A DNA stretch of 64,000 nt. It comes from Conoideocrella luteorostrata. Taxonomy: Eukaryota; Ascomycota; Sordariomycetes; Hypocreales; Clavicipitaceae. The stretch covers positions 62,001 to 126,000 of the forward strand of contig JASWJB010000042.1 of the NCBI GenBank assembly GCA_032433595.1, read 5' to 3'. This document shows positions 30,363 to 40,900 of this stretch, piece by piece; within the stretch, counting starts at the first letter, position 1; each line of letters begins with the position of its first letter. The position numbers and the translations under genes are program-made. The notes beneath the pieces were generated by a model. It saw only the letters and a program-made list of their open reading frames with translations. It was not told where the DNA came from and did no database searches.

Positions 30363-31586
30363 TCAACTACGGTCGCTTGCCTGCCACGCAGCCTTTTTCC
30401 TATAAATGTCTTTCCTGAACACCTGCTTCAGCTCGGTAACCAGTTGCCCATCCTGGGGCAAAGCTGACTGAATAGCACCCACAGCACAAAGATCGTTCTT
30501 GCGGTCGATGAACCACGCAAGCGTCATGCCCCCTCCCCAAGAAAGCGTATGCGATCCATACCAGCCGTCGGTGTCCTCCAGCGTCAATAGACCGCCCAGG
30601 CCGTACCCCATTTTCGTTTCCTGGTCGACACCAACGCGGAAAAAGACACCGGCTGAACTGGACATCGCAGCCTGGAAACCAGCAATTGATTCTGGCGCGA
30701 GATGGTCCTGGAACATGCTCTCCACGGTGGCAGGTTTCAGGATTTTGCCATCATTAGCAAGTAGCGATCGCAGGACCTGACAATAGCTAGCCCCCGACAT
30801 AAACAAGCCTTGCCCGCCGAAATCTCCCTTTCCGCGCTTGTTCATATCCCCGCCGCCTCCGAGAACAGCACGGCCAGCCGCCTCTGGGTCAGCGGGGTTG
30901 AGGTCGACGAGCCGCTGGCGCAAATCCTCGCGAGTCACCGGGAAGAACTGGGCATCGTTCAATCCGAGCGGAGCCAAGATGCGGTCCAGGACGTGCTCAC
31001 CCAGCGTCCGACCCGTCACGCGCTCCACGGCTCGACCAGCCCAGTCCAGCCCAGGCCCGTACATCCATCCCGCTCCGGGCTGGTGGTACAGCGGGTAGAC
31101 GAACAGCTCTTCGACGGTTTTGCGCTGATCTGGCTGAGGGGGAGAGTATTTCTCGCGCCATTTCCCGATGGGTGGGACCAAGAAGTCGTAAGCAGTGCCG
31201 GCGCTGTGAGTCATTAGCATCTCCAGCGTGATGGGGCGAGCTGCGGGCTCAAGCACCGGCGATTCATCTGCGTCGTCAGAGAATCCCTTGAGAACCTGTT
31301 TGGCGGCAAGCTCGGGCACTATGGCGGATAGATCACCCGTCAGGGTTAGCAGACCATCTTCAACACATTGCAGGGCGGCAATCGTGGCGATGAGTTTTGT
31401 CGCCGAGGCTAGGTAAAGCACGTCGTCGAGTTGCTGCGGCTTTTTCTCGCCTGAGAGTAAAGTTCGCTCTCCGAAGGCTCTGTTGTAGACAAAATTGCCC
31501 TTCGCGTCCGACGCACAAAGCACCGCGCCATTGATCTTGCCTGACTCAATGGCAGCTTGAAAGCTAGCCTCAATTTCTCCAGCCAT
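30363..31586 (-). CDS. Beta-lactamase-like serine hydrolase / LovD-type acyltransferase
   Basis: A 407-aa single-exon protein, the length of LovD-like enzymes. The nucleophile motif S-A-T-K is at residues 61-64, followed by LIATIAALQCVEDGLL. The second catalytic element is Tyr176 in GWMYGPGLDWAG. The C-terminal HTLSWGGGMTLAWFID is the third conserved loop (KTG-like, here WGG). This fits the class-C beta-lactamase/transesterase clan: esterases and the acyltransferases that load side chains onto fungal polyketides such as monacolins. No signal peptide, so cytosolic. It stands divergently, 1.4 kb away, from an MFS exporter. Without a synthase nearby I call it hydrolase or acyltransferase, substrate unknown. 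Confidence 0.9.
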   Translation of the reverse strand: MAGEIEASFQAAIESGKINGAVLCASDAKGNFVYNRAFGERTLLSGEKKPQQLDDVLYLASATKLIATIAALQCVEDGLLTLTGDLSAIVPELAAKQVLKGFSDDADESPVLEPAARPITLEMLMTHSAGTAYDFLVPPIGKWREKYSPPQPDQRKTVEELFVYPLYHQPGAGWMYGPGLDWAGRAVERVTGRTLGEHVLDRILAPLGLNDAQFFPVTREDLRQRLVDLNPADPEAAGRAVLGGGGDMNKRGKGDFGGQGLFMSGASYCQVLRSLLANDGKILKPATVESMFQDHLAPESIAGFQAAMSSSAGVFFRVGVDQETKMGYGLGGLLTLEDTDGWYGSHTLSWGGGMTLAWFIDRKNDLCAVGAIQSALPQDGQLVTELKQVFRKDIYRKKAAWQASDRS

Positions 31587-32973
31587 GATGAACAGTATGA
31601 ATCCCAGCTGAGTCGGGGTTAGGTTATGTTATAAAAGAAAGACAAAAATAATAGTTATTAAAAAAAGACGCGACCCGATGACATGGGCTGGTCAGCTTAT
31701 ATCCAAGACTAGGCGGCAAATTCCTGGGGTCGACCCCGCCAAATTACCCCTCCTGTCTGTCATCGCCATCCACTGCAGAGCATGTGCAAAGCATGCTTTG
31801 AGTTGCAGGACACTTCCCCTCTATTTGCACAGTGCTCGGTGAACGGTTAGCATGCCGTCGCTGTGTCAAGAGTCATATTCGGCGCCATTGCATCGCTGAG
31901 AAGGGGGTGATAGTCGGACACTGCAGACGTCGCTTTGGGCTCGTTTGGCAGCCGGGAACTGGTCGGTCGCACCTCTTGCAGTGGACAACTCGGCTGTGTG
32001 CTTCCACAAACCCATCGCGATGTGTACACTGTATACAGTCTTCCGATCATCCGACTGACATGATGATGAATTGCTTCCTGAACTATATCTCGGGAATACT
32101 TGGCAGGCGGGGGACAATTTACCTGACCCTTCAAGGCTAACCAAAACACGCTGCAAAGGGTCATGTAATTTGTCACCGCCTGCTTAGTTATCAACGAATG
32201 AGCGGAAATTACGAGGAAGATCGAATTATATCTAAGTATATCAAAGTCTCATTAGTTTCGCGGGTTTCTTCTTGGTATTTTATGTGTCTTTCTTTACACG
32301 CACCGCTGACCCACTGACTGTCACGGAACTTTGACACATTAAGATTGGGACGGGTAATGGCCAGTTATTGTGCTGTTACGTAAACACGCTTCAAATGTTC
32401 CCTACCTACGTGGACAAGTTTTATATGTGTCCTGGCCGTTGATTCAAGCGTTGGCCTGGCGGTGGCGTTGCAGTGATACATCATTGTCCGTGCGATGACC
32501 AAGGCCGGCCTGGATCATCGCGGCCCAACCAATATATATACCTGACATCGGGTGCTGAGACGGGCCTTATTGGACACGGCACCGCTTACAGCTGGCTGAA
32601 GACGCTACTTTGGTCCTAGACCGGTGCCTGCTGGGCTGCATGACACGGCACATACGTGAGTACATACGGAGTACACGAGCATCATATTTACTTTTTGGTG
32701 ACGACGACGTGTTGAGCGACCGATGCTAGCTGCTCGAAATGGAATTTCCTGCTTGCTGCGTGGCGGTCATTGCGATGATTGAGTCACTATGAGCGGCTAA
32801 CTTGCGTTTTCTTTTCCCTTTTGACCTTTTGTCACCTTTATTACCGGGACAGCGACCGCTCTTTCGTATTTCGAATGCTCTTTTATGCGGACAGCCGCTC
32901 ACCAGCCTCTGTTAAGAGTTGCGCGCTCCACACCGTCGATTGATCAGTGAGTCCGCGTCAGGACAGGCAAAAA
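31587..32973. promoter_or_regulatory. Divergent intergenic region between LovD-like and MFS genes
   Basis: 1.39 kb holding both promoters. AATATATATACCTG near 32530 is a possible core element on the MFS side. ATACGGAGTAC occurs at about 32666. No ORF is convincing. Confidence 0.4.
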
Positions 32974-34458
32974 ATGCTACGCAAAGTCAACCAATGGGGC
33001 AATCACTGGCGATCCAAGCCGATCTTTACTCTTGCAACGGTAACCGTCTGTCTCTTCACAGACCTCTTCCTCTACGGCCTCGTCATTCCCGTCCTCCCCT
33101 TCCTGCTGCGGGATCGCTTGCACATCCCCCAAAATGATGTCCAGTCCTACACGTCCGGACTGCTTGCAGCGTATTCCGGCGCCTCTGTTTTGTTTTCGAT
33201 ACCCGCCGGATGGGCCGCCGACAAGATTGGCGCTCGCAAGCCGCCTTTCATGGCCGGCTTGGTGTTTCTGGCAGTTGGAACAGTGCTGTTTGCCATGGGA
33301 AGAAGCTTTGCACTCCTGCTCATCGCGAGAGTGCTCCAGGGCGCGGCGGCCGCTGTGGTTTGGACCGTCGGTCTGGCCACGGTACAAGATACCGTTGGTC
33401 CGGCGAAGATGGGCCAAGCCGTGGGGACGGTAAGTGCTACTCCTCTGCCAATTCTATTCTAACTGTTGCATCGCTCGTCTGACTTGACTTGTTGGCAGAT
33501 ATTCTCCATCACCGGTACCGCCGAATTGATGGCGCCGGCAGTGGGCGGCATGGTGTACGACGCGGCCGGAATGCGAGCAATCTTTGGGCTCTCCGCGGGG
33601 GTCCTTGCAATCGACCTTATCATGCGACTTCTTCTTGTTGATACAAGGACAACAAAAGCAGTTCAATCCAATGGAAGTTTGGACGAAAGCGAAGCCGAGC
33701 CGAGACCCGTCCACGTAGAAGCACGAGAGCAGGGGCAAGAAGATACTCCTCTGTTACCCAAAACCAGCAACACCAACGGCGACGAATACAAAATTCAAGG
33801 GGAAGTGGGCAATATCGTGAAAGCGTTCCCGGTTCTGTACTGCCTGCGAGACCCGAGGCTTTTGACGGCGATGCTGCTGTGCATCGTCCAAGGCGTCTTA
33901 GTTGGAATCTTCGATGCCACTGTCGCATTAGAGGTATCCGTCCTCTTCAACTTCTCCGCTGCAAAAGCAGGCCTTACTTTCACGGCTCTCATCGTGCCTT
34001 TTATCGGGTTTGGGCCCGTCGCCGGCATGGCAGTAGACAAGTACGGGACCAAGCTGGTGTCAATCAGCGGGTATGCCTTCTTGGTTCCGTGCCTGGCCGT
34101 CCTGGGCATTCCCTCACAGCACATTGTTTCCGGCAACGGCAACGTGGTTCTATTCTGCGCGATTCTTGCATTCAATGGCTTGGGCCTTGCTATTATTGGG
34201 TCTCTCAGCGTCGTGGAAGCAAGTGACGTCAGTCGCCAGTACGAAGCTGCCAATCCTGGATTTTTCGGGGACAACGGGCCGTATGCTCAGGTTTTCGGCT
34301 TCAATTCGCTCTGCTTGTTTGCTGGTTTGACTATCGGGCCTCTTATAGGAGGCGCCCTGAGGGACCGGTTCGGATATGAAGTTATGGGTCTTGTGTTTGC
34401 TGCTGTGTCGGTGGTGGCGGTTATCCTGTCATATTGCTTTATTGGGAAGAAGAAGTGA
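32974..34458 (+). CDS. MFS drug/proton antiporter-like (DHA1/VMAT-type) transporter
   Basis: Inferred exons are 32974-33429 and 33499-34458, with a 69-nt GT-AG intron (GTAAGT...GGCAG), giving 471 aa. ATG 32974 is preferred; the frame is open further up without an ATG. TM1 holds FTDLFLYGLVIPVLPFLL, the DHA1/VMAT hallmark. The loop 2-3 motif is GWAADKIGARKPP and the TM4 region is LLLIARVLQGAAAA. A hydrophilic acidic loop (around residues 205-245) separates two six-helix halves. The second half has GPVAGMAVDKYGTKLV, the repeated motif. Probable plasma-membrane or vesicular efflux carrier. Its divergent LovD-like neighbour suggests export or tolerance of a modified metabolite (inference). Confidence 0.92.
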
Positions 34459-35069
34459 TTCGCAGAAATTGGTTGAGAATGAGGCAACGGTGATTGCGTA
34501 GCCGAAAAGAAAAGAAGAAGCAGCGTTGGTAGGTCTACCGCGGACCGGGTTGACAGGGTGGCTAAATAACACCGAAAGGGTCTTTAATTTGGTCTTTCCT
34601 TCTTGCAGGCCGGAGCCAAAGCTCGTGTCCGTAGCCAAACTTAACTGGCTCTTCAACGATGAGAAATCCCCTTAAAAAGTAACTAAAAGTTCTAGACCGA
34701 GAACGTCCAATAGATAATAAGACATATTATGAAATCCTTTCTTGCGTTGGGGCATTGTCAAGCGGGGAATGCACCTACAGCTCCAACTAAACCGGCGCAC
34801 CACTTGGCCATTTTTACTTCCGTACTTTTCTAATGTTTAGTCAGTGTATAATTAATTGGTCTTAGAATTTATGTCTATTAGTGTTTCAATGTTGAGGGGT
34901 GTTGAATTGTGGGAAGTGGAATTTAATATCACGTGAGATTATAATTGTGATAAGAGTGAAGGTTATGTTTCACATGCAGCCCTGGAATCTTATCATGTAA
35001 GGTGTCTGGAATGTCCCTGATTATTATGCTTAGGTTTTTTGATATTCTTATTATTATTAAGAGTATTTA
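34459..35069. other. Intergenic before the LTR element
   Basis: About 600 bp, increasingly AT-rich to the right. A TATCACGTGAGAT site lies at about 34929-34941. No gene. Confidence 0.4.
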
Positions 35070-35074
35070 GTAAT

Positions 35075-37480
35075 TGTAGGAAGCACAGGGGCTTCTGAGT
35101 TTTGACGCCAAGAGGTTCTTGCACGAAGCAATAGGTGAAGCAAAGTATTTAATTCAATTAGGTCTGTCTCTCAAAGAAGAATAAGAGGAAGTGGAATGCC
35201 CGTGAGCGCGCCGTATAAAAGAGGCGCGCGCTAGGGTGGCCACGTGATCTTGACGAGGGATTCCAACAAGGGCATCATTCCTTGAGATGCTGATGCAGCT
35301 GATTTCTAGAAGGAAAGGCTTGCTTGCAAATTCCACACGTACGGCGCTGTTGATCTTGACGATAAAGCTGCTGCAAGCGCCGTTGCTCTTGCTGGTTAAG
35401 CCTATCTAGGGGAATCATAGTGCCTTGAGAATTAAAGAAATTAAAGGGAAGAATTGAAGGAATAAATTAACGGTTAGGTTAAATTGGAAGGAAGCTACCG
35501 GCTTAGATGCTCGCGGTAGCTATCGAATTCAATGACGGTCGGGTTGTGTTGCACTGCAAAACAATGAAAGAAAGATTAATGATCAATCAGATAGATGATA
35601 ATGTAAAGAAGCTAATCTAGGTCTACAGAATAAACAAAATAAGAAGGCCTTGTGGGCCTGTGTGTGAGGCTGCCCTAATGAGTGTGAATCACTTCAACAC
35701 GTCCAGAAGTGAATCACCTCAACAGGTTGAATTAGAAGGAAGCTGCCGGCTTGGATGCTCGCGGCAGCTATTGGATTCAATGATGGTCGCGGTTGAATTG
35801 GCTCGCTGGAATCGTACGGGATCGTAGATATCGATGCGGTCTGATCGACAGGATGCTAGAAATCACACAGCGACTTCTGAATTCCACGATAGTAGCGGTT
35901 CTGATAGGAGCGCAGCTGCTAGGTTTGGTGGTTTTTAGGCCAATTTGGTGGTTCTAGGCGCAGAAGCTAGACCAGGCGCATGGAAGGAATGGCACGACGA
36001 ATCTCCAATTGCTACCACTTGTTACGTGCTGGATACGCCTAGTGGGATGCTAGACGCGGCACTTGGATTGTTGATATTAGCATTAAGGTAAGTAGTCGTA
36101 AGGTGTAAGATGCACGTAAATGAAACAAAGCAAAGCACAAGTAAGATGTCAGATTGTTGTAAGATAGTTGTTGAGTTCATCTACTAACGGGCTGGACTTA
36201 ACCTTTTATGTGCCGAGTCTGTCACGTGAGTGACCCAACTAACCTGTGCTAGCTATGGCTATCTTAATATGTAACAGGTACCTACTAATAGATATAGCTT
36301 TAGCGATTCTTAGTCTAGAACCTGCCTTACATATACTTTATAGCCGCAAGGACGCTCGGAATCTAACTAGCGGCTGGAAACAGGATTTACTTATTTTGCT
36401 TTAAGAGCCTATTTTATTGCGAGAAGTAATAGTTTATTATTGCACCTTAGCGGCAACGGTATATTAACTAGCTTTAAGGTATTCCTAGTGTACAACGCAT
36501 GCCTAGGAGCTATAGTTAAAGCATTCTCTGGATTAGGAAGCAGAAGAACAAATTTATAATTAGCTCCGTGGAAATTTTATACATATTTAACGCTGTAAAT
36601 AAAATATTATAGGTAAGTAGACCTAGATCACCAGCTCGCATAATTGCGTTAATGATAGACTTGCTGAGAATACTAGGTAGAGGAAAAAGTTAGTTATTAT
36701 GTTTATTATTATATCTACAAAGCGATTGTTTGTCATAGCCCACAAACGGCTATTGTGCTATAATTATAGTGGATTAAAGCATTTCACTGCTGTATATACA
36801 GCAGCTTTGGCAGGTCCACGTCTAACTAGTTAGATCAGGCCCTCCTTAAGTGGCGAGCGCACAATAGTGTTACAAGTCGGCTTACTCCCTAAGACCACCC
36901 GTCATAACTACAGTAAAAGGCTTTATTAGTGTCGCCGTTTTTGGTATATAAGATCAATAGCGAGACTCGTACTAAGCCAAAAAATGGGTTGACGCTAAAC
37001 TAATTTATGAATCTCTTAAGTATCCTTCGAAACGACGTATTGAATCGAAATAAGCCACATTTCTGTGCTTGTGACGCACACTTACCAGCTGGGAACTGGG
37101 TTGATTCTGTAACCTAGTGGTACCCCTCAACCAACCTCTGACAAAGGTATCTTAATGTAGAGGTTTGTGCGGTTACAATTTGTCATAGCCGCCTCTCCAA
37201 GGCCCAGAGAGTCTGACCTGGGGCGGGAAAGGCAACTTTGTTGTTACACATCAGCTGTACTACAGCTACTACAGTAACTGTAGGAAGCACAGGGGCTTCT
37301 GATTTGACGTCGAAAGGTTCTTGCACGAAGCAATAGGTGGAGCAAAGTATTCAATTCAATTAGGTCTGTCTATCTTATAAGAGAAGAAGAAGGGAGGGAA
37401 TGCCCCCGAGCGCGCCGTATAAAAGAGGCGCGCTAGGGTGGCCACTTGGTTGCTCGTATGCTTGACGAGAGATTCCAAAA
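35075..37480 (+). mobile_element. LTR retrotransposon, family C, 2.4 kb, non-coding, with target-site duplication
   Basis: Two direct LTRs bound a 2.0-kb interior: 35075-35268 (194 bp) and 37279-37480 (202 bp). Both begin TGTAGGAAGCACAGGGGCTTC; the first ends GATTCCAACA and the second GATTCCAAAA. The flanks are GTAAT (35070-35074) and GTAAC (37481-37485), a 5-bp duplication with one transition. The interior has no reading frame for Gag or Pol. It contains a diverged pair of about 75 bp (near 35474-35550 and 35722-35800) around GGAAGCTRCCGGCTTRGATGC, and long AT-rich RIP-like tracts. It is thus a non-autonomous or deleted copy. I could not settle a primer-binding site or polypurine tract. Confidence 0.88.
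35206..35229 (+). promoter_or_regulatory. TATA box in hairpin loop of LTR-C
   Basis: GCGCGCC (35206-35212), loop GTATAAAAGA (35213-35222) and GGCGCGC (35223-35229) form a perfect 7-bp stem whose loop is the TATA box. The same structure is at 37410-37433 in the 3' LTR. GGTGGCCACGTGA follows 8 nt downstream in the 5' LTR. Confidence 0.75.
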
Positions 37481-37585
37481 GTAACTATATGGTGAATAGG
37501 AAAGTTGTTTCGAACATGTAACTAGATGCATGGAATCCATTCCACAAAGCGAGGCAACTGTATGGTTTCGTAGTCATGAGAAATA

Positions 37586-37763
37586 TTATCGCAACAGTTT
37601 GACCACGGCCTCGTGTCCGTTCGCGCCGGCCAGCGATAGCGGCGTCAGACCGTATATATCCTTGGCCTCGACGATGGCGCCCTTGTCGAGCATCAACCAC
37701 ACCACAGCCTCGTGCCCGTTCTCGGCAGCCAGCGACAGCGGCGTTTTATTGTACATATTCTTG
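37586..37763 (-). pseudogene. Orphan ankyrin tail of the NLR gene, cut off by an LTR
   Basis: On the minus strand this frame reads KNMYNKTPLSLAAENGHEAV, then one more ankyrin unit (AKDIYGLTPLSLAGANGHEAV) and KLLR before a stop (37586-37588). It picks up exactly where the main ankyrin frame stops being ankyrin (KGANVEA, near 37958). Removing the intervening LTR-B fragment keeps the frame. It is therefore the native 3' end of the neighbouring gene. Confidence 0.85.
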
Positions 37764-37956
37764 TGTCAAGAATAGCTGCTGACGAAGCTGCTGATGATGC
37801 TGACAATGCTGACAATGCTGATTCCAAAGCTGCTTATCAATTCGATGATTATGAATGCATAGATAGAATTCATCTATAACAAGAGGTCTAATTCCTCGTT
37901 AATTAGATAAATTAAAAGGACAATTCCACACATTCAGTTATCCATGGCTGCGAACC
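37763..37956 (+). mobile_element. LTR family B, copy 4, 3'-truncated, inserted in the ankyrin gene
   Basis: About 194 bp beginning TGTCAAGAATAGCTGCTGAC. It matches the copy at 17231-17443 through the AGAGGTCTAATTCCTCG core to CCATGGCTGC, then lacks the final CTCACACTGTGACA. Host ankyrin sequence resumes on both sides. No target duplication is visible, as expected if the 3' end was lost. Confidence 0.85.
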
Positions 37957-37957
37957 G

Positions 37958-40900
37958 GCTTCAACATTAGCGCCCTTATTGAGCAGCAGCTTGACCACGG
38001 CCTCGTGCCCGTTCGCGCGGGCCCGCGACAGCGGCGTACTAGTACGATCGTACATGGTATTGCCCTCGACGTTAGCGCCCTTGTTGAGCAACAACCACAC
38101 CACAGCCTCGTGCCCGTTCTCGGCAGCCAGCGACAGCGGCGTCCGACCGTACTTATCCTTAGCCTCGACGTTAGCTCCCTTGTCGAGCAACAGCTTCAAC
38201 ACGGCATTGTGCCCGTTCGCGGCGGCCCAAAAGAGTGGTGGTAGCCTGTACTCCATGGTCCACGATAGGAGCGTCCGGCCGTTATCGTCTGTAACGTTCG
38301 GGTCAGCACCAAAGTGGGCGACCAGCAGCTTAACCACCGCCTCGTGCCCGTTCCTAGCCGCCAGCGACAGCGGCGTCCGACCGTAATTATCCTTGGCCTC
38401 GACGTCGGCGCCATTGTCGAGTAGCAGCTTGACCACGGCATCGTGCCCGTTCGCGCCGGCCAGCGACAGCGGCGTACGACCGTACATGGTATTGCCCTCG
38501 ACGTTAGCGCTCTTGTTGAGCAACAACCACACCACAGCCTCGTGCCCGTTCTCGGCAGCCAGCGACAGCGGCGTCTCATTGTACATATTCCTGGCTTCGA
38601 CGTTAGCGCCCTTATTGAGCAGCAACTTAACCATGGCCTCGTGCCCGTTCTTAGCCGCTAACGACAGCGGCGTCCGACTATACTTTGCGTCCTCGGCCTC
38701 GACGTTGACGCCTTTATCGAGCAGCAGCCGCACCACGGTCTTATGCCCGTTCTCGGCGGCACACAACAGCGGCGTCTGACCGTACATATCCTTAGCCTCG
38801 ACGTTAGCTCCCTTATCGAGCAGCAGCTTTAACACGGCCTTGTGCCCGTTCTCGGCGGCACACAACAGCGGCGTCTGACCGTACATATCCTTAGCCTCGA
38901 CGTTAGCTCCCTTGTCGAGCAGCAGCTTCAACACGGCATTGTGCCCGTTCGCGGCGGCCCAAAAGAGTGGTGGTAGCCCGTACTGTATGGTCCACGATAG
39001 GAGCGTCCTGCCGTTATCGTCTGTAACGTTCGGGTCAGCACCAAAGTGGGCGACCAGCAACTTAACCACGGCCTCGTGCCCATTCTTGGCGGTCCACGAA
39101 AACGGCGTCAGACCGTACATATCCTTGGTCTCGACGTTGGCGCCCTTGTCAAGTAATAGTTTGACCACCGCCTCGTGCCCGTTCGCGCCGGCCCATGACA
39201 GCGGCGTCCGACCGTACATATCCTTAGCCTCGACGTTAGCTCCCTTGTCGAGCAGCAGCTTTGACATGGCATTGTGCCCGTTCGCGGCGGCCCAAAAGAG
39301 TGGTGGTAGCCTGTACTGCATGGTCCACGATAGGAGTGTCCGGCCGTTATCGTCTGTAACGTTTGGGTTAGCACCAAAATGGGTAACCAGCAGTTTAACC
39401 ACCGCCTCGTGCCCATTCTCGACGGCAAATGACAGCGGCGTCCGATCGTATATATCCTTAGCCTCGTAGTTAGCTCCCTTGTCGAGCAGCAGCTTTAACA
39501 CGACTTTGTGCCCGTTCGCGGCGGCCCAAAAGAGTGGTGGTCGCCCGTACTCCATGGTCCACGATAGGAGCGTCCGGCCGTCATCGTCTGTAACGTTTGG
39601 GTCAGCACCAAAGTGGGCAACCAGCAGTTTAACCACCGCCTCGTGCCTATTCTTGACGGCAAATAACAGCGGCGTACAACCGTACATATCGTGAGCCTCG
39701 ACGTCGGCACCCTTGTCGAGCAGTAGCTCGACCACGGCCTCGTTACCGTTCTCGGCGGCCCACGACAGCGGTGTCCGACCGTACTCTATGTCCTTGGCCT
39801 CAACGTCGACGCCTTTCTGGAGCAACAGCTTCACCACGGATGCGTGGCCAAAATACGACGCCACCATAAGATCCGTGAAATTAACGGTAGGCATCATATA
39901 GGCACTCTCCCAGTAGATTTCAAACCATGCCCAGTAGCCTTTCGAGCTCGGATCACAAATTTTCAGAGTGAAAGGTAGAATAGTATGGTCATCTTTGATA
40001 CCAGCCACACGAAAGTGAGCACCCCAGGTTTTCGCCGCGTAATCTAATAACGCATGGCTATTGACTGTGCGGCGTTCTCCATTTTCACCCGTCCGAAGGC
40101 TCACATCAGAGTTAAACAAGTTCAGATAGATCACGCAGAGCTCCGTAAGAATGGTATGTGCGGCCCGAGCAGTGATAGAGTGATACCAGCGTGGCGGGGA
40201 CGAAACAGTTGTAGACGCCGCAAAGTCTCCAAGGAGAAACTCACGAGCAGTTTGATGAAGGAAATAAATTTTGTCATGATGGATTGAGACGAACAATCCA
40301 CACCAAGATCTGAGACGCGTCTGTAAGTTCTCTTCATCCTCCAAGTCAAGGTCCTGAATAGATTGCGTTTTGTAGTCTATATTCACGGCAACGTTCATTT
40401 CCGAGAGTGTTAGCGGTCGGTTCGCAGCCAAGATAATACTCAACACTTTCCTAACTATGGAATGTTTCTTAGACTTATTAAGAATTTGTTCATATGCCTC
40501 ATTGACACTCTTAGGCAGTGCTGCAATCGCGGAGTCAATCCCTTTTGTTGTCTTCTTGAAACCTTCTTTCTCTAGGTAGTCGAACACAAGGTGTACCCAG
40601 AGATATGTGCGGTGAGTAGTCTCCTGCAGCCTTTTCTCTAAATGCCTCTTGATGTCTAGTGAGAGACCATCTATTTCGCCCTTTATCAGGTCCTTCGTTG
40701 GCAGCTGATTAACTCGGTGCGTAATAACACGGTTCACCTCCTGACTGATGGTTTCTGACTCTTCCTCTCCTGGAATACGAATATTTTGGAAGTCTTTTAA
40801 CAGGCTGCGGAACTTAGAAACGATCTGATCGTATGGACGGCAGGTGAGAAGATACTTTAACTTGGTGCGGTCTGACTGGTCCCCCAGGAATGGTCTCTTT

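Noticed and set aside
37979..39901. Repetitive plus-strand frames rich in TTASCPF-type units
   Set aside because: Mirror image of the ankyrin array; periodicity comes from the minus-strand gene.
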